From NCBI GenBank assembly GCA_021404685.1, contig QWHC01000006.1, forward strand, positions 124,001 through 188,000: a DNA stretch of 64,000 nucleotides, in the 5' to 3' direction. The translations under genes were made by a program, and so were the position numbers. Positions 8,871 through 16,733 of the stretch are shown here, in pieces. Position 1 is the first letter of the stretch. The number at the start of each line of letters is the position of its first letter. Below the pieces are notes generated by a model. That model saw only the letters and a program-made list of their open reading frames with translations. It was not told where the DNA came from and made no database searches. Source of the DNA: Chloroflexi bacterium CFX4. Its GTDB lineage: Bacteria > Chloroflexota > Anaerolineae > Aggregatilineales > UBA2796.

Positions 8871-9174
8871 TAACCCGGTTAGCGCTTATCTGAAGAAGCT
8901 AAACCAACTCATTACCAAATTCGCCGCCGTGTTTATATCGAATGAAAACACTAAGTTGGAAGAGTTGGTATATGAGATCAGCGCAATGTTGATGAGTCAT
9001 CATATGGTGGATCGACGGGAGCGCCCGCGCCGCTCAATTGCTGATCTAAGCTATGATGAGATCGCAATGTATGGGCTTCAAGACGATCTAGAGGATTATC
9101 GTCTTGAAGAATCTCATGAATTGGAGCTCCAGATAAGGGACGCGCTAGAAGATGAATATGTTGAGGACGAATAA
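8860..9174 (+). CDS. 3' part of a gene split by integration
   Basis: A frame of 104 residues that starts at an ATG inside attL and has no ribosome site. The protein is unknown, helical and very acidic at its end (RDALEDEYVEDE). In the excised circle this frame joins, in register, the frame at 31013-31210, giving a continuous protein of about 170 residues; attP would lie in its middle. The integrated copy should thus be a headless gene, or be expressed weakly from ATG 8860. There is no known family match that I can name. Confidence 0.6.
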   Translation: MLGNNPVSAYLKKLNQLITKFAAVFISNENTKLEELVYEISAMLMSHHMVDRRERPRRSIADLSYDEIAMYGLQDDLEDYRLEESHELELQIRDALEDEYVEDE

Positions 9175-9209
9175 ATAACTGGGTGAGGGGTGTTCAATCA
9201 CCCCTCACT

Positions 9210-10445
9210 TTATTTATTTGCATATATGGCGTACTGTATTTCCAGTGGCGAAACGCTCACGACACGCAGGACGCCGCGCCGTCCCTCAGCCGTGCGGAAG
9301 CCCACAATCATGCCCGCTTGCAGCGCGCCGTCCCATGCCTGCCCGTCCTTCAGGTCGAGCAGGTCGTGATGCACCTCGCTCAAAGGCATGTCCAGCACCG
9401 CCAGCGCTGCACCGCTCAAAGCACGCAGCACTGTGCCGTCCCACGCGAAATCAGGCGCGCCGCCGTGGATGTCCACGTTGGTCTGCGGCTCAATCCGCAA
9501 TCGGCTTTGCGCGGTGTAAGGGCGGTCAATCCAGTAGCTGACCATGACCACGTTGTTCGCCTCACCTGCCGCGCCTTCCTGCACGGTATCTTCCACGTCG
9601 AGCGCCACGCCGATAGTGTGCCGTCCCGTCACCGTCTCGCCCGCGCTGTTGTCGAGCGAGACCGTCCCCTGCCCGCCCGCCGCCAAGCCACCGACCGTCA
9701 CAAAGGCAAAGTGGTTGGAGGGTGAGAAGGCAGCCGCCACACTGAACAGGTTGGCATCCGCACCGCCCGCGTTCTTGAGGGTCAGAACGAGGCGGAAAGG
9801 CTGTCCCGGTGCAGGGGTGGCAGGGTCTACCACATAGCTGGCAAGCTGGAGGTCGGGCAGGCTGCGCGTCGCATTGACGACCACGCCGCCTTCGCCCGCA
9901 AACTGCACATACTTAGGACTGCCGTTTATCCAGCAGGGCTGGTTAGTACAGCGCAGGCGCAGCCAACCGTCGCGGACTTCATAAACAGTGACGACCGCGC
10001 CGCGCCGCAGCACACCAAGTCGCGCTGAGGTTGGGTCGGGCAGCGCACGCACATTCAGCGCACCTGCAATGATTCTACCCGTGCCGATGGGCGGTTCGTC
10101 TTGGGCGTTGGTTGGCAGTGGCGCACTCAGCAGGGCAACAATCGCTACCATTCCAATTAGAAGTTTTTTTAATCTAATCAGGAAGGTCACCCAACGAGGA
10201 CGCGGGCGGCGCTTGCGCTTGGTCTTGCGAATGATCTGGCGGTAGGTCATGGTTGGATACTCCACAATAAGGCGGTAGGCGTCTGACGTGGTGCGCGCCA
10301 CGCCTGCCGCGATGAGCAGGCGGCAGTCTGACAGGCGCTCAGGCGGGATAGGGTAAGGCGTCTGCGACGACGAGTAGCGGCGCGGCGGCAAGGGCAGCCG
10401 TTCGCGCAAGGGTCGCTTGGGGAAGAAGTAGCGGAATGCCTTCAT
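9210..10445 (-). CDS. Exported SH3/CARDB-like surface protein
   Basis: Last gene of the surface operon (411 residues). A basic N-terminal part of about 90 residues precedes one membrane segment (LIGMVAIVALLSAPL) and a likely cleavage region. A bacterial SH3-type domain follows (GALNVRALPDPTSARLGVL ... VYEVRDGWLRL), then a CARDB-like beta domain (ADLQLASYVVDP-type start, APGQPFRLVLTLKNAG) and a unique C-terminal domain with DMPLSEVHHDLL. Start ATG 10445 overlaps the upstream stop (ATGA); a longer frame to 10595 has no such support. SH3 domains of this kind often bind wall material. A fragment of the same gene is found at 6,733-6,840. Confidence 0.7.
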   Translation of the reverse strand: MKAFRYFFPKRPLRERLPLPPRRYSSSQTPYPIPPERLSDCRLLIAAGVARTTSDAYRLIVEYPTMTYRQIIRKTKRKRRPRPRWVTFLIRLKKLLIGMVAIVALLSAPLPTNAQDEPPIGTGRIIAGALNVRALPDPTSARLGVLRRGAVVTVYEVRDGWLRLRCTNQPCWINGSPKYVQFAGEGGVVVNATRSLPDLQLASYVVDPATPAPGQPFRLVLTLKNAGGADANLFSVAAAFSPSNHFAFVTVGGLAAGGQGTVSLDNSAGETVTGRHTIGVALDVEDTVQEGAAGEANNVVMVSYWIDRPYTAQSRLRIEPQTNVDIHGGAPDFAWDGTVLRALSGAALAVLDMPLSEVHHDLLDLKDGQAWDGALQAGMIVGFRTAEGRRGVLRVVSVSPLEIQYAIYANK

Positions 10446-10849
10446 GGGCGCGGCGTCCTCCACGCCTCGACAGTGGCGGCGTGCCGCGTCAGCAGCCATG
10501 CACCGGGCGTCCACGTAGCGAGCGCACCGGGCGGGATGGGTGTGGCGGTCGGCACGAGGGTCGGCGGCGGCGGGATGGTCGGTTGTGCCGTCCACGTGCC
10601 GCTGGGCGTGACGGTCGGCGTCTCGGTGGGCAGGGCGGTCGGCAGCACGACCTCAGTCGGGGCGGGCGGCGGCGTGCCGAAACTGCTCTGCGCCATCATC
10701 AGGATGCCGTAGCCCGCTGCTATCCAGACCATAATGTGCAGCAGCTTGCCGAAGCAGCCGAAGAGCGAGGGTCCTTCGAGCGGATACTCGATGTCGGTCG
10801 GGTCAACAGAGGGCGGCACCCACGCCGCCTTGGGCGTTGCTTTAGGCAT
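10442..10849 (-). CDS. Membrane protein with Pro/Thr-rich tail
   Basis: 135 residues of unknown family. A cytoplasmic N-terminus (Pro-rich, about 30 residues) leads into one membrane span near residues 32-55 (LLHIMVWIAAGYGILMMAQ). A Pro/Thr-rich external stretch with TPT and PTLVP repeats fills much of the rest. It overlaps its neighbours by one base upstream and four downstream, so it belongs to the surface-protein operon. The stretch is a plausible O-glycosylation target for the GT-C enzyme at 16,730. Confidence 0.65.
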   Translation of the reverse strand: MPKATPKAAWVPPSVDPTDIEYPLEGPSLFGCFGKLLHIMVWIAAGYGILMMAQSSFGTPPPAPTEVVLPTALPTETPTVTPSGTWTAQPTIPPPPTLVPTATPIPPGALATWTPGAWLLTRHAATVEAWRTPRP

Positions 10850-11232
10850 CAGTCGTCCTTATTCAAGCGCTTCAGCGTGCGGACGAGCAGCAGCACCACA
10901 AACAGCCCGACCACAAAGAACGAGAGCATGTCTCCAATCCCAAACAGGCTGTTGATACCTCTATACATATTGATGACCGTATCCGCAAAGTTGCCTGAGG
11001 CATCCGTCAAGTCAAATTCCGCAGGTAGCGGCGCAGGCGTCAACGGCAGTGGTGTGGGCGTAATGCGTAGGTATTGGTAGCTGGAAGTCGGTGTGCTTTG
11101 GATAGGACGCAGCGTCTGCGTCGGCGTCAGGCTCGGCAGCGGTGTCGGCGTAGGGGTGGGCGTGCCTTGCGCGACGGTGGGCAAGGCAAGTAACAGTATC
11201 AGGCAGGCAGCAATCCCGAAAACGTATCTCAT
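10849..11232 (-). CDS. Small Thr/Pro-stalk membrane protein
   Basis: 127 residues with a signal peptide (MRYVFGIAACLILLLALPTVAQ), a TPTPTPTPLPSLTPTQ stalk, a short folded part, and a C-terminal membrane span (MLSFFVVGLFVVLLLV) followed by RTLKRLNKDD. This gives an external protein anchored by its C-terminus. It overlaps the 11,229 gene by four bases and the next gene by one. Function unknown. Confidence 0.7.
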   Translation of the reverse strand: MRYVFGIAACLILLLALPTVAQGTPTPTPTPLPSLTPTQTLRPIQSTPTSSYQYLRITPTPLPLTPAPLPAEFDLTDASGNFADTVINMYRGINSLFGIGDMLSFFVVGLFVVLLLVRTLKRLNKDD

Positions 11233-12539
11233 ATGGGTCTGATTAATCCAATCACAGTGCGGATCACAGTGCCGATAATTTCAAGGATTGTCTTCACAAT
11301 CGGGATAGCAAACAGCAAGAGGCGCACCAAGAGGTTGAAGGCAATCAGCGCGATGATGACCAGCAGAATGTCGCCTGTGCGCCCGATGCCTGTGCCATGC
11401 TCTGAAAACTGACGCACGATGCCGAAGAAACCACCGATGCTGCCGCCGAAGGTGTAGGCAGCGTTTGCCACATCTACAGGTGTCCCTTGTGCGTCCAGCA
11501 AGATGCGCGTCGCCTCCATACCCAACTCAGCCTGTAGCAAGCCGACCTGTGTAGCGACCTCCATCAATTCGATAGCCACTGCGGTCGTTTGCCCGCTTGG
11601 TGTACCGACGGCTGTCATACTCGGCAGTGGTGAAAGCGTGTAGTTCACCGTACCGACGAGCGTCGGCATGACCAGTGCGACGGTTGGGAAGACCGGTTCA
11701 GGGAAGATGGCACAGGGGTTGTCAGGGTCAGCACAGGCATTTTGTGGCAGTTGGGGCGATGGCACTGGCTCAGAGGGCAGCGTGCTGATAGGTGTTTCAG
11801 AAGGCGGGACGGTTTCCGATGCAGTGAGCGTGATGCTGGGCGTCAGGGAGGCGGTTGCCGTATGGGTGACGGGTGTAAAGGTCAGCGTTTGGGTAGGGGT
11901 GTAGGTTGGCATGGATGTAGGTGTCACACTGCGCGTTGGTGTGCTGCTTGCCGTCGGCGTGGTAGTGCGTGGGAAAGGCGTGTAGAGGATAGGCGTTGGG
12001 GTTGGGTTCATCTGCTGTAGAAAGCAAATCTGTGTGAGTGCGATACCGATGAAAGCACCACCGGGCGGCACAGAAGCAGGCAGCACCCGTGCCGTGATGA
12101 TGACGGTGTTGACAATGTCCGAGACATCTTGCGGCGGCATGAACACCTGTCCCGCCCACCACGACAGGTAGCGGTTGGGCAGGTACATTCGGTCAACAGC
12201 AGCGATGGGGTTCAACCGCACACCGTCATCGAAATACAAGCCCGCTTCCAGCAAGATGGGTGCGCTCTTGCTGCCCACAAAGTCATAGACCGCGACGGTT
12301 GCTTGTGTAACGCGGATGTTGTTGAACAGGTATGCCGCACCTGCGGTGATAATCGAGGGCGGATCAGCAGGATAGTCCGCCGCAGCTTTAACAAAAGGTG
12401 TGCCTGTGGTGGTGATTAGCTCACCAGACAACACTTCTGGAAAGGGCAAGGTTTGCAAACAGACCTCGCCCTGTGCCTGCACCGTGGCAGGCGCAAGCAG
12501 CACAAGCACCATGCTGATGGCAAGAACAAGTCTAATCAC
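11229..12539 (-). CDS. Secreted Thr/Pro-stalk protein with C-terminal anchor
   Basis: 436 residues. A signal peptide (LVLAISMVLVLLAPATVQAQ) is followed by a folded domain of about 160 residues, a long TPT/TPS-rich stalk (about residues 180-255), a second short domain with CADPDNPCAIFPEP, and one or two C-terminal hydrophobic spans (about 385-436). Four-base overlaps on both sides tie it to the operon. The architecture is that of a cell-surface or particle-surface protein, and the family is unknown to me. Confidence 0.7.
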   Translation of the reverse strand: MIRLVLAISMVLVLLAPATVQAQGEVCLQTLPFPEVLSGELITTTGTPFVKAAADYPADPPSIITAGAAYLFNNIRVTQATVAVYDFVGSKSAPILLEAGLYFDDGVRLNPIAAVDRMYLPNRYLSWWAGQVFMPPQDVSDIVNTVIITARVLPASVPPGGAFIGIALTQICFLQQMNPTPTPILYTPFPRTTTPTASSTPTRSVTPTSMPTYTPTQTLTFTPVTHTATASLTPSITLTASETVPPSETPISTLPSEPVPSPQLPQNACADPDNPCAIFPEPVFPTVALVMPTLVGTVNYTLSPLPSMTAVGTPSGQTTAVAIELMEVATQVGLLQAELGMEATRILLDAQGTPVDVANAAYTFGGSIGGFFGIVRQFSEHGTGIGRTGDILLVIIALIAFNLLVRLLLFAIPIVKTILEIIGTVIRTVIGLIRPI

Positions 12540-14320
12540 AAGAAAGCCTCCCTAAACTTGGACAATGCCCAAATGAACGTATCAAAAACCAAAATGCCAA
12601 TGACCAGCGGCAAGAGATAGAAGGCAGGTCCTGAGAAAAGGGTGTTATCCAAGATGTAGAAGCCCAGACACGGCGCGTAGAGGAAATCACCGGGTGCGCC
12701 GCACAAGGGTGAACCGCTAATCGGGACGGCTGCCGCATTGAAACCGGTGACCAGTGCGCTGATAACGAGAGGTACGAGCGTGATGAGGTAGGCAATCGCT
12801 TGCAGAAACCAGGCGAATAAGCCTATCACGACCTCAAAGAACGACTCCGCATTTTGGATCAGAACAACGAACTGTTCACCAAGAAATGCCAAGCCATTGC
12901 CGAGTATGGTGGGCATATCGCGCACGTTGGAGGCGATGCCGTTGAGGAGTGCGGCACTGGTGCCGACCTGCAAATCGTTGCCCGCCATCGTCGCAAAGTT
13001 GCGGATGTGGGCAATCACCCAGACGGGTACAGCGAAAAAAAGACCGACCAACCACAGGATGCCTGCAATGACCGCAGCAACCATCCAATAGGCAAAGGAC
13101 AGCGCCAATGCCAGCACATTGAGGATGCCGCTGACAATGCCAACGAGAAAGGGAATGAACAGGCACTCAAAGAAATTGCGAATACCGCACAGCAGCCAGC
13201 CGACAATGCCGAAAATGTCGAGGATAGAGGTCGGCGCGTCACAGGCTTGGCAGGCATCCGCCCTACCGCCACCGCCGCTGCTACTGGCTGCCCCACGTAT
13301 TTCAGTCACACAGATATTTTCAAACACCAAACCCGCTTCGGTCGCATCAGAGGAGGTCAGGGTTAGGAAGTAATTGCCCTGAGCATCAGGTTCATAACGG
13401 GCTTCTGTAATCTCGAAAAGTTGCAGAGCGGCATTTGTGGGGTAGTCAATGCCAAAAGGCGCTGCACCGCCAAGCTGTATCTGCCAGTATTCACCGCCTT
13501 CCAGTATTTCGGGGAAGGCAATCTTGAAAGCACCTGTGACGCGATATAAACGATTGGGGTTGAGACTGAGCTGCACCTCAATTTGACTGGACTGCGGCAT
13601 GAACAGTCCGCCCCCCGTTGGGCGAAATGGTTCACCAGCTCTGACCTGCCAGCGACCGGGAAAGTTGTTGAAGGTGGCGTCCCCGCCGAGCAACGCACAA
13701 AGGGCAGCGAGTGGCGCACCGCCGCTAACAGGGGTAGCACCGGGCGTGGGCGAAGCACCGGGCGTCGGGCTAGGCGACAGCGCCATGTCCACGTTAATCT
13801 GCAAGTTATCAATGCCGATGGTCGAGGAGCCGCCAAAGCCCGACTTATGCAGCGCAATCCAGAACTTGCGGGAAACCATACGGTTAAGGGCAAGCGTGCG
13901 GTTGCCTGTGCCTCCGCCACCTGCCGACCACGTCGCAATATAGGCGCCCGTCTCTACATCCCATTCGATAAGCTGCAAAGTCGAGCTATTGGACTGGCTG
14001 TTGTAAACCCACGCTGTTACCGTGCTGACATAGACAGGGTGTGGCAGCACGAATTCATGGTAGACCGCTATGCCCTGCCCTGTGCCTAAGGTGTTGTTAT
14101 TGCCCGTGATGAGCAGGGCTTGCCCTGAGGCGGATGGCGTGCCTAAATAGGCGCCGTAAAACTGTAGAATCTGTCCCGTGGCGCCGCTCAGCCAATTCGG
14201 GAAGACTATCGGGTTGTCAAAATCTTGGGTGATGGGGTCGGTGGCTGAGATGGAGACAGGCAGCACGAAAAACGCGCCGACCAGCACGCCGATGAGCGTG
14301 ATGAGGCAGGCGCGTCGCAT
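12536..14320 (-). CDS. Large multi-pass protein with exported N-terminal domain
   Basis: 594 residues. After a signal segment (LITLIGVLVGAFFVLPVSISA), two beta-rich domains resembling carbohydrate-binding modules cover about residues 25-330, with a short PSPTPGASPTPG linker near 190. The C-terminal 230 residues hold about six membrane spans (for example VGWLLCGIRNFFECLFIPF and FYLLPLVIGILVFDTFIWAL). The topology recalls VirB6/TrbL channel proteins, but no motif proves it. Start ATG 14320 lies one base after the stop of the 50-residue gene upstream (TGA-G-ATG). It is a candidate scaffold or channel of the surface apparatus. Confidence 0.65.
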   Translation of the reverse strand: MRRACLITLIGVLVGAFFVLPVSISATDPITQDFDNPIVFPNWLSGATGQILQFYGAYLGTPSASGQALLITGNNNTLGTGQGIAVYHEFVLPHPVYVSTVTAWVYNSQSNSSTLQLIEWDVETGAYIATWSAGGGGTGNRTLALNRMVSRKFWIALHKSGFGGSSTIGIDNLQINVDMALSPSPTPGASPTPGATPVSGGAPLAALCALLGGDATFNNFPGRWQVRAGEPFRPTGGGLFMPQSSQIEVQLSLNPNRLYRVTGAFKIAFPEILEGGEYWQIQLGGAAPFGIDYPTNAALQLFEITEARYEPDAQGNYFLTLTSSDATEAGLVFENICVTEIRGAASSSGGGGRADACQACDAPTSILDIFGIVGWLLCGIRNFFECLFIPFLVGIVSGILNVLALALSFAYWMVAAVIAGILWLVGLFFAVPVWVIAHIRNFATMAGNDLQVGTSAALLNGIASNVRDMPTILGNGLAFLGEQFVVLIQNAESFFEVVIGLFAWFLQAIAYLITLVPLVISALVTGFNAAAVPISGSPLCGAPGDFLYAPCLGFYILDNTLFSGPAFYLLPLVIGILVFDTFIWALSKFREAFL

Positions 14321-14321
14321 C

Positions 14322-14474
14322 TCAGAACACCCGACGGACTTCGCTGACGACCCGCGCCAGCAAGCCAAAGCCGACGCTGATGCCCGCGATGGTCAGGAAG
14401 AGCGGCGCAAAGCCGTTGAAGAAGGTGGCGGCTGTCTCCAGCAGCCCCGCAAGGTCAAAGTTAAAGGATGGCAT
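14322..14474 (-). CDS. 50-residue membrane protein, paralogue 3 of 3
   Basis: It starts MPSFNFDLAGLLETAATFFN and ends in GLLARVVSEVRRVF. The design is an acidic amphipathic N-terminus, one hydrophobic segment (about residues 20-40) and a basic C-terminus. It is nearly the same as the proteins at 14,519 and 14,690, and its stop nearly abuts the next gene. Size and charge pattern match both filamentous-phage major coat proteins and other single-span small proteins. There is no signal peptide. Function is inferred only from pattern. Confidence 0.75.
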   Translation of the reverse strand: MPSFNFDLAGLLETAATFFNGFAPLFLTIAGISVGFGLLARVVSEVRRVF

Positions 14475-14518
14475 ACTGCTCTCTCACAAGGACTAGGGCA
14501 GCCGCAGCTGCCCACCCG

Positions 14519-14671
14519 CTAGAAGACCTTACGCACCTCGTCCACGACCTTTGCCAGCAAGCCGAAACCGACGCTGACGCCGACAATGGTCAGGAAGATA
14601 GGCGCGAAGCCGTTGAAGAAAGTGGCAGCCGTCTCCAGCAGCCCCGATAAATCGAAATTGAAGCTAGGCAT
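14519..14671 (-). CDS. 50-residue membrane protein, paralogue 2 of 3
   Basis: It starts MPSFNFDLSGLLETAATFFN and ends in GLLAKVVDEVRKVF; length is exactly 50 like its two neighbours. ATG 14671 follows a GGTGGGAG-type ribosome site. Differences from the other copies are conservative (IVGVS for IAGIS, KVVDE for RVVSE), which shows that the three are selected as proteins and are not a simple DNA repeat. Confidence 0.75.
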   Translation of the reverse strand: MPSFNFDLSGLLETAATFFNGFAPIFLTIVGVSVGFGLLAKVVDEVRKVF

Positions 14672-14689
14672 ACTCCCACCTCATACAGA

Positions 14690-14842
14690 CTAGAAAACCT
14701 TACGTACTTCGCTGACGACCCGCGCCAGCAGCCCGAAGCCGACACTGACGCCTGCGATGGTCAGGAAAATCGGCGCAAAGCCGTTGAACATCGAGGCAGC
14801 CACCTCCAGCATCCCGCTGAGGTCAAAGGTAAAGGATGGCAC
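14690..14842 (-). CDS. 50-residue membrane protein, paralogue 1 of 3
   Basis: It starts at GTG 14842, preceded by AAGGGGGTGAG. It reads (V/M)PSFTFDLSGMLEVAASMFN and ends GLLARVVSEVRKVF. It is the most divergent N-terminal half of the three, but has the same length and the same hydrophobic core. It is the first of the tandem set after the two other tiny membrane genes. Confidence 0.72.
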   Translation of the reverse strand: MPSFTFDLSGMLEVAASMFNGFAPIFLTIAGVSVGFGLLARVVSEVRKVF

Positions 14843-14859
14843 GCTGTTCTCACCCCCTT

Positions 14860-14997
14860 TCAGGACAAGATATTGATGAAGACCGCCGCCACAATCGCCA
14901 GCAGCAGCGCGCCAAGCGCGACCGCCGCAGCGACGGCGAACAGCGGCAGCAGGTGGACGGCTAGATGCTGGAACTCGCTCAGCAGCTCTGCGCTCAT
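14860..14997 (-). CDS. 45-residue membrane protein
   Basis: It starts MSAELLSEFQHLAVHLLPLF and ends IVAAVFINILS. One long hydrophobic segment covers residues 17-45. The ATG overlaps the stop of the 43-residue gene (ATGA). It is too short for family assignment; the tight coupling and the coding-like sequence support a real gene. Confidence 0.65.
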   Translation of the reverse strand: MSAELLSEFQHLAVHLLPLFAVAAAVALGALLLAIVAAVFINILS

Positions 14998-15125
14998 AAG
15001 CCAAAGGTCGTCTCCACCAGCAGGCGCAGCGCCCACATGACCACATACAGCCCCATGCCGACGCCCGCCGCGATGACAGGCAGCGCCAGCAGCAGCAAAA
15101 AGTCAGGTAGCAGTCCCTCAAACAT
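14994..15125 (-). CDS. 43-residue membrane protein
   Basis: It starts MFEGLLPDFLLLLALPVIAA and ends RLLVETTFGL, with one or two hydrophobic stretches. The ATG overlaps the stop of the LamG gene (TGATG) and the gene's own stop overlaps the next start (ATGA). It is part of the run of five tiny membrane proteins. Confidence 0.65.
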   Translation of the reverse strand: MFEGLLPDFLLLLALPVIAAGVGMGLYVVMWALRLLVETTFGL

Positions 15126-16135
15126 CAGTAACGTTTCCTCACCATGAGCAGGAAGGCGCTGAAGGTCAGCAGCGCGACCATGACGACCAGCAGCAAGCTG
15201 GTCAGCGCCTCTCCCGCCGTAAAGGTCATTGCAATAGCACCGTAACCCGACCCGATGGGCAGATAGCGAAGCAGGTCAGGCGTCGGCGTGGCGGTCGGCG
15301 TCGGTGTCTCAGTCGGCACAAGGGTCAAGCCGATGGGCGGCGGCGTCAGCACGCTCGTCTCGACCACACTGATGAGCTGCACCTCGGCAGGACTGAGCGC
15401 CGCATTCCAGAGCGCCACATGCGCGAGATAGCCGTTGAAGCCGAAGCTGCCGCTCGTGCTGCCTGCACCGATGACAAGTTCGGAGATCGTCCCGGAGAAC
15501 GTGCCGATACTTGTCCCCGCGCCGAGCAGCAGGCGGTCAAGGTAGAAACGCGCCTCATTCGCCGCCGCACTCCACGTCATGACGACGGGATACCAGCCCG
15601 TGCCGCTGACTGCGCTGCTGCCGCGCCTGTCCACCGCCGAGGCGATGCGGATAAGCTCCAGCGTGTTCGCCGTCGCACCCGCGTGGACAGTCAGCAGGTT
15701 GCTGCCGTCTACACTCGCCCAGAACTGCCGCGTGAAGCTGCTCCAAACTGTGCCGTCGTATGCCTTCAGCCACAGCAGCAGCGTGCCTTCGCTGCCGTTG
15801 AAGACGCTTGCCAAACTCGACGTGAAGGCGTTCAGGCAGTCATTGCCGTCGAAACGGGCGGCAGGTGAGGCACCGTCGGCAAAGTAGGTGGCTGCCCACG
15901 TGGGCGAGTTCCCGCCTGTGCAGAGTGCCGCGTGCCGCAGATTGCCGCTGGCGTCATGGGCGGTCGTCCCTGCGATTTCCTCCAGCGTCCAGTACGCCAG
16001 CAGTGCCGCAGGGCGGATATCGCGCACGCGCTGCTTGTAGCTGCCCGTCGCAGCGGCACCGCCAACCCAGAGCAGCGCCAGCCCTGCCAGCAGCAGAGCC
16101 GCACACAAGAGTGGAAGCAGGGCAGCGCGTCTCAT
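15125..16135 (-). CDS. LamG-domain surface protein, C-terminally anchored
   Basis: First gene of the surface operon (336 residues). Signal peptide about residues 1-30, then a LamG/concanavalin-like domain (about 45-260) with the typical AYWTLEE start, ARFDGNDCLN core and FNGYLAHVALWNAALSPAEV end. A PTETPTPTATPTPD stalk and a C-terminal span (LLLVVMVALLTFSAFLLMV) with RKRY follow. LamG folds bind sugars or proteins. The plan of binding domain, stalk and C-terminal anchor resembles an adhesin or a filamentous-phage adsorption protein; the latter is inference. Confidence 0.8.
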   Translation of the reverse strand: MRRAALLPLLCAALLLAGLALLWVGGAAATGSYKQRVRDIRPAALLAYWTLEEIAGTTAHDASGNLRHAALCTGGNSPTWAATYFADGASPAARFDGNDCLNAFTSSLASVFNGSEGTLLLWLKAYDGTVWSSFTRQFWASVDGSNLLTVHAGATANTLELIRIASAVDRRGSSAVSGTGWYPVVMTWSAAANEARFYLDRLLLGAGTSIGTFSGTISELVIGAGSTSGSFGFNGYLAHVALWNAALSPAEVQLISVVETSVLTPPPIGLTLVPTETPTPTATPTPDLLRYLPIGSGYGAIAMTFTAGEALTSLLLVVMVALLTFSAFLLMVRKRY

Positions 16136-16183
16136 GCCTTCATTGTGCCAGATTAATCCTCATATATGCCGCCGAGTCAGCCG

Positions 16184-16210
16184 TAAGGGGTGCAGACCTT
16201 GCACCCCTTA
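16184..16210. promoter_or_regulatory. Perfect inverted repeat between divergent operons
   Basis: TAAGGGGTGCA at 16184-16194 and its exact complement at 16200-16210 with a GACCT centre. It lies between the start of the minus-strand surface operon (16135) and the plus-strand transfer operon (16279). There is no T-run after it, so an operator for both operons is more likely than a terminator. The HTH protein encoded next to it is the obvious candidate ligand (inference). Confidence 0.55.
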
Positions 16211-16278
16211 ACGCAGAAATGATGTGCTAACATGACCTGTAAAGGTTGTTCCTCATTATGAGATGGGAGTTGACAGGC

Positions 16279-16527
16279 ATGACCGACACTTGTCAAGCGG
16301 TGCTGAGGGTTTTGGCGCGCAGCACGCCCTGCACCCTCAGCCGCGAGCAAATCGCACTGGACTCCGCGTGCTCGCTGGACAGTGTCAAGCGTGCCATCCA
16401 CAAACTGCACCGCGATGGCTGGATTCATGTCAATCGGGGTGGAAATGGCAGAGGGCAGCGCAACCAGTATGAGCTGACCGAACAGGCACGCACCTTTGTC
16501 CTGATGCAGAAAGTCCTCGCCCGATGA
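16279..16527 (+). CDS. Winged-helix/HTH regulator
   Basis: 82 residues. The sequence CTLSREQIALDSACSLDSVK then RAIHKLHRDGWIHVNRGG reads as helix-turn-helix with a wing, followed by RNQYELT. I chose ATG 16279 with GGGAG nine bases upstream; TTG 16246 or ATG 16258 would add 7-11 residues. It is the first gene of the plus-strand operon and overlaps the next by four bases. It probably controls the divergent promoters through the nearby inverted repeat. Confidence 0.65.
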   Translation: MTDTCQAVLRVLARSTPCTLSREQIALDSACSLDSVKRAIHKLHRDGWIHVNRGGNGRGQRNQYELTEQARTFVLMQKVLAR

Positions 16528-16733
16528 CAGATTTCCCTAACTACGGCGCGTGGCTCGCCGAATTGACGCAGCGCGACAACGGGCTTGCCTTCGTCGCCCT
16601 GCTTGCCGCGCTGGGTGTGGTGTGGGCTGCCAATGCCCGCTTCCAGTTCCGCAGCCTGCTGGCGCCATTCCGCACGGCAGTCCCTATCCTGTTCTATGGC
16701 AGCCTGTGTGTGGTGTGGTGGGTGACGCAATGA
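16524..16733 (+). CDS. Small two-span membrane protein
   Basis: 69 residues with two hydrophobic spans (GLAFVALLAALGVVWAANA and AVPILFYGSLCVVWWV). It is coupled by ATGA overlaps to genes on both sides. Unknown family. Small hydrophobic proteins beside an FtsK-like transfer gene recall spread (Spd) proteins of actinomycete elements. Confidence 0.6.
   Translation: MTDFPNYGAWLAELTQRDNGLAFVALLAALGVVWAANARFQFRSLLAPFRTAVPILFYGSLCVVWWVTQ

Noticed and set aside
9183..9725. Plus-strand frame of 180 codons opposite the SH3 gene
   Set aside because: Shadow of the minus-strand gene, rich in His/Arg/Ala without a ribosome site.
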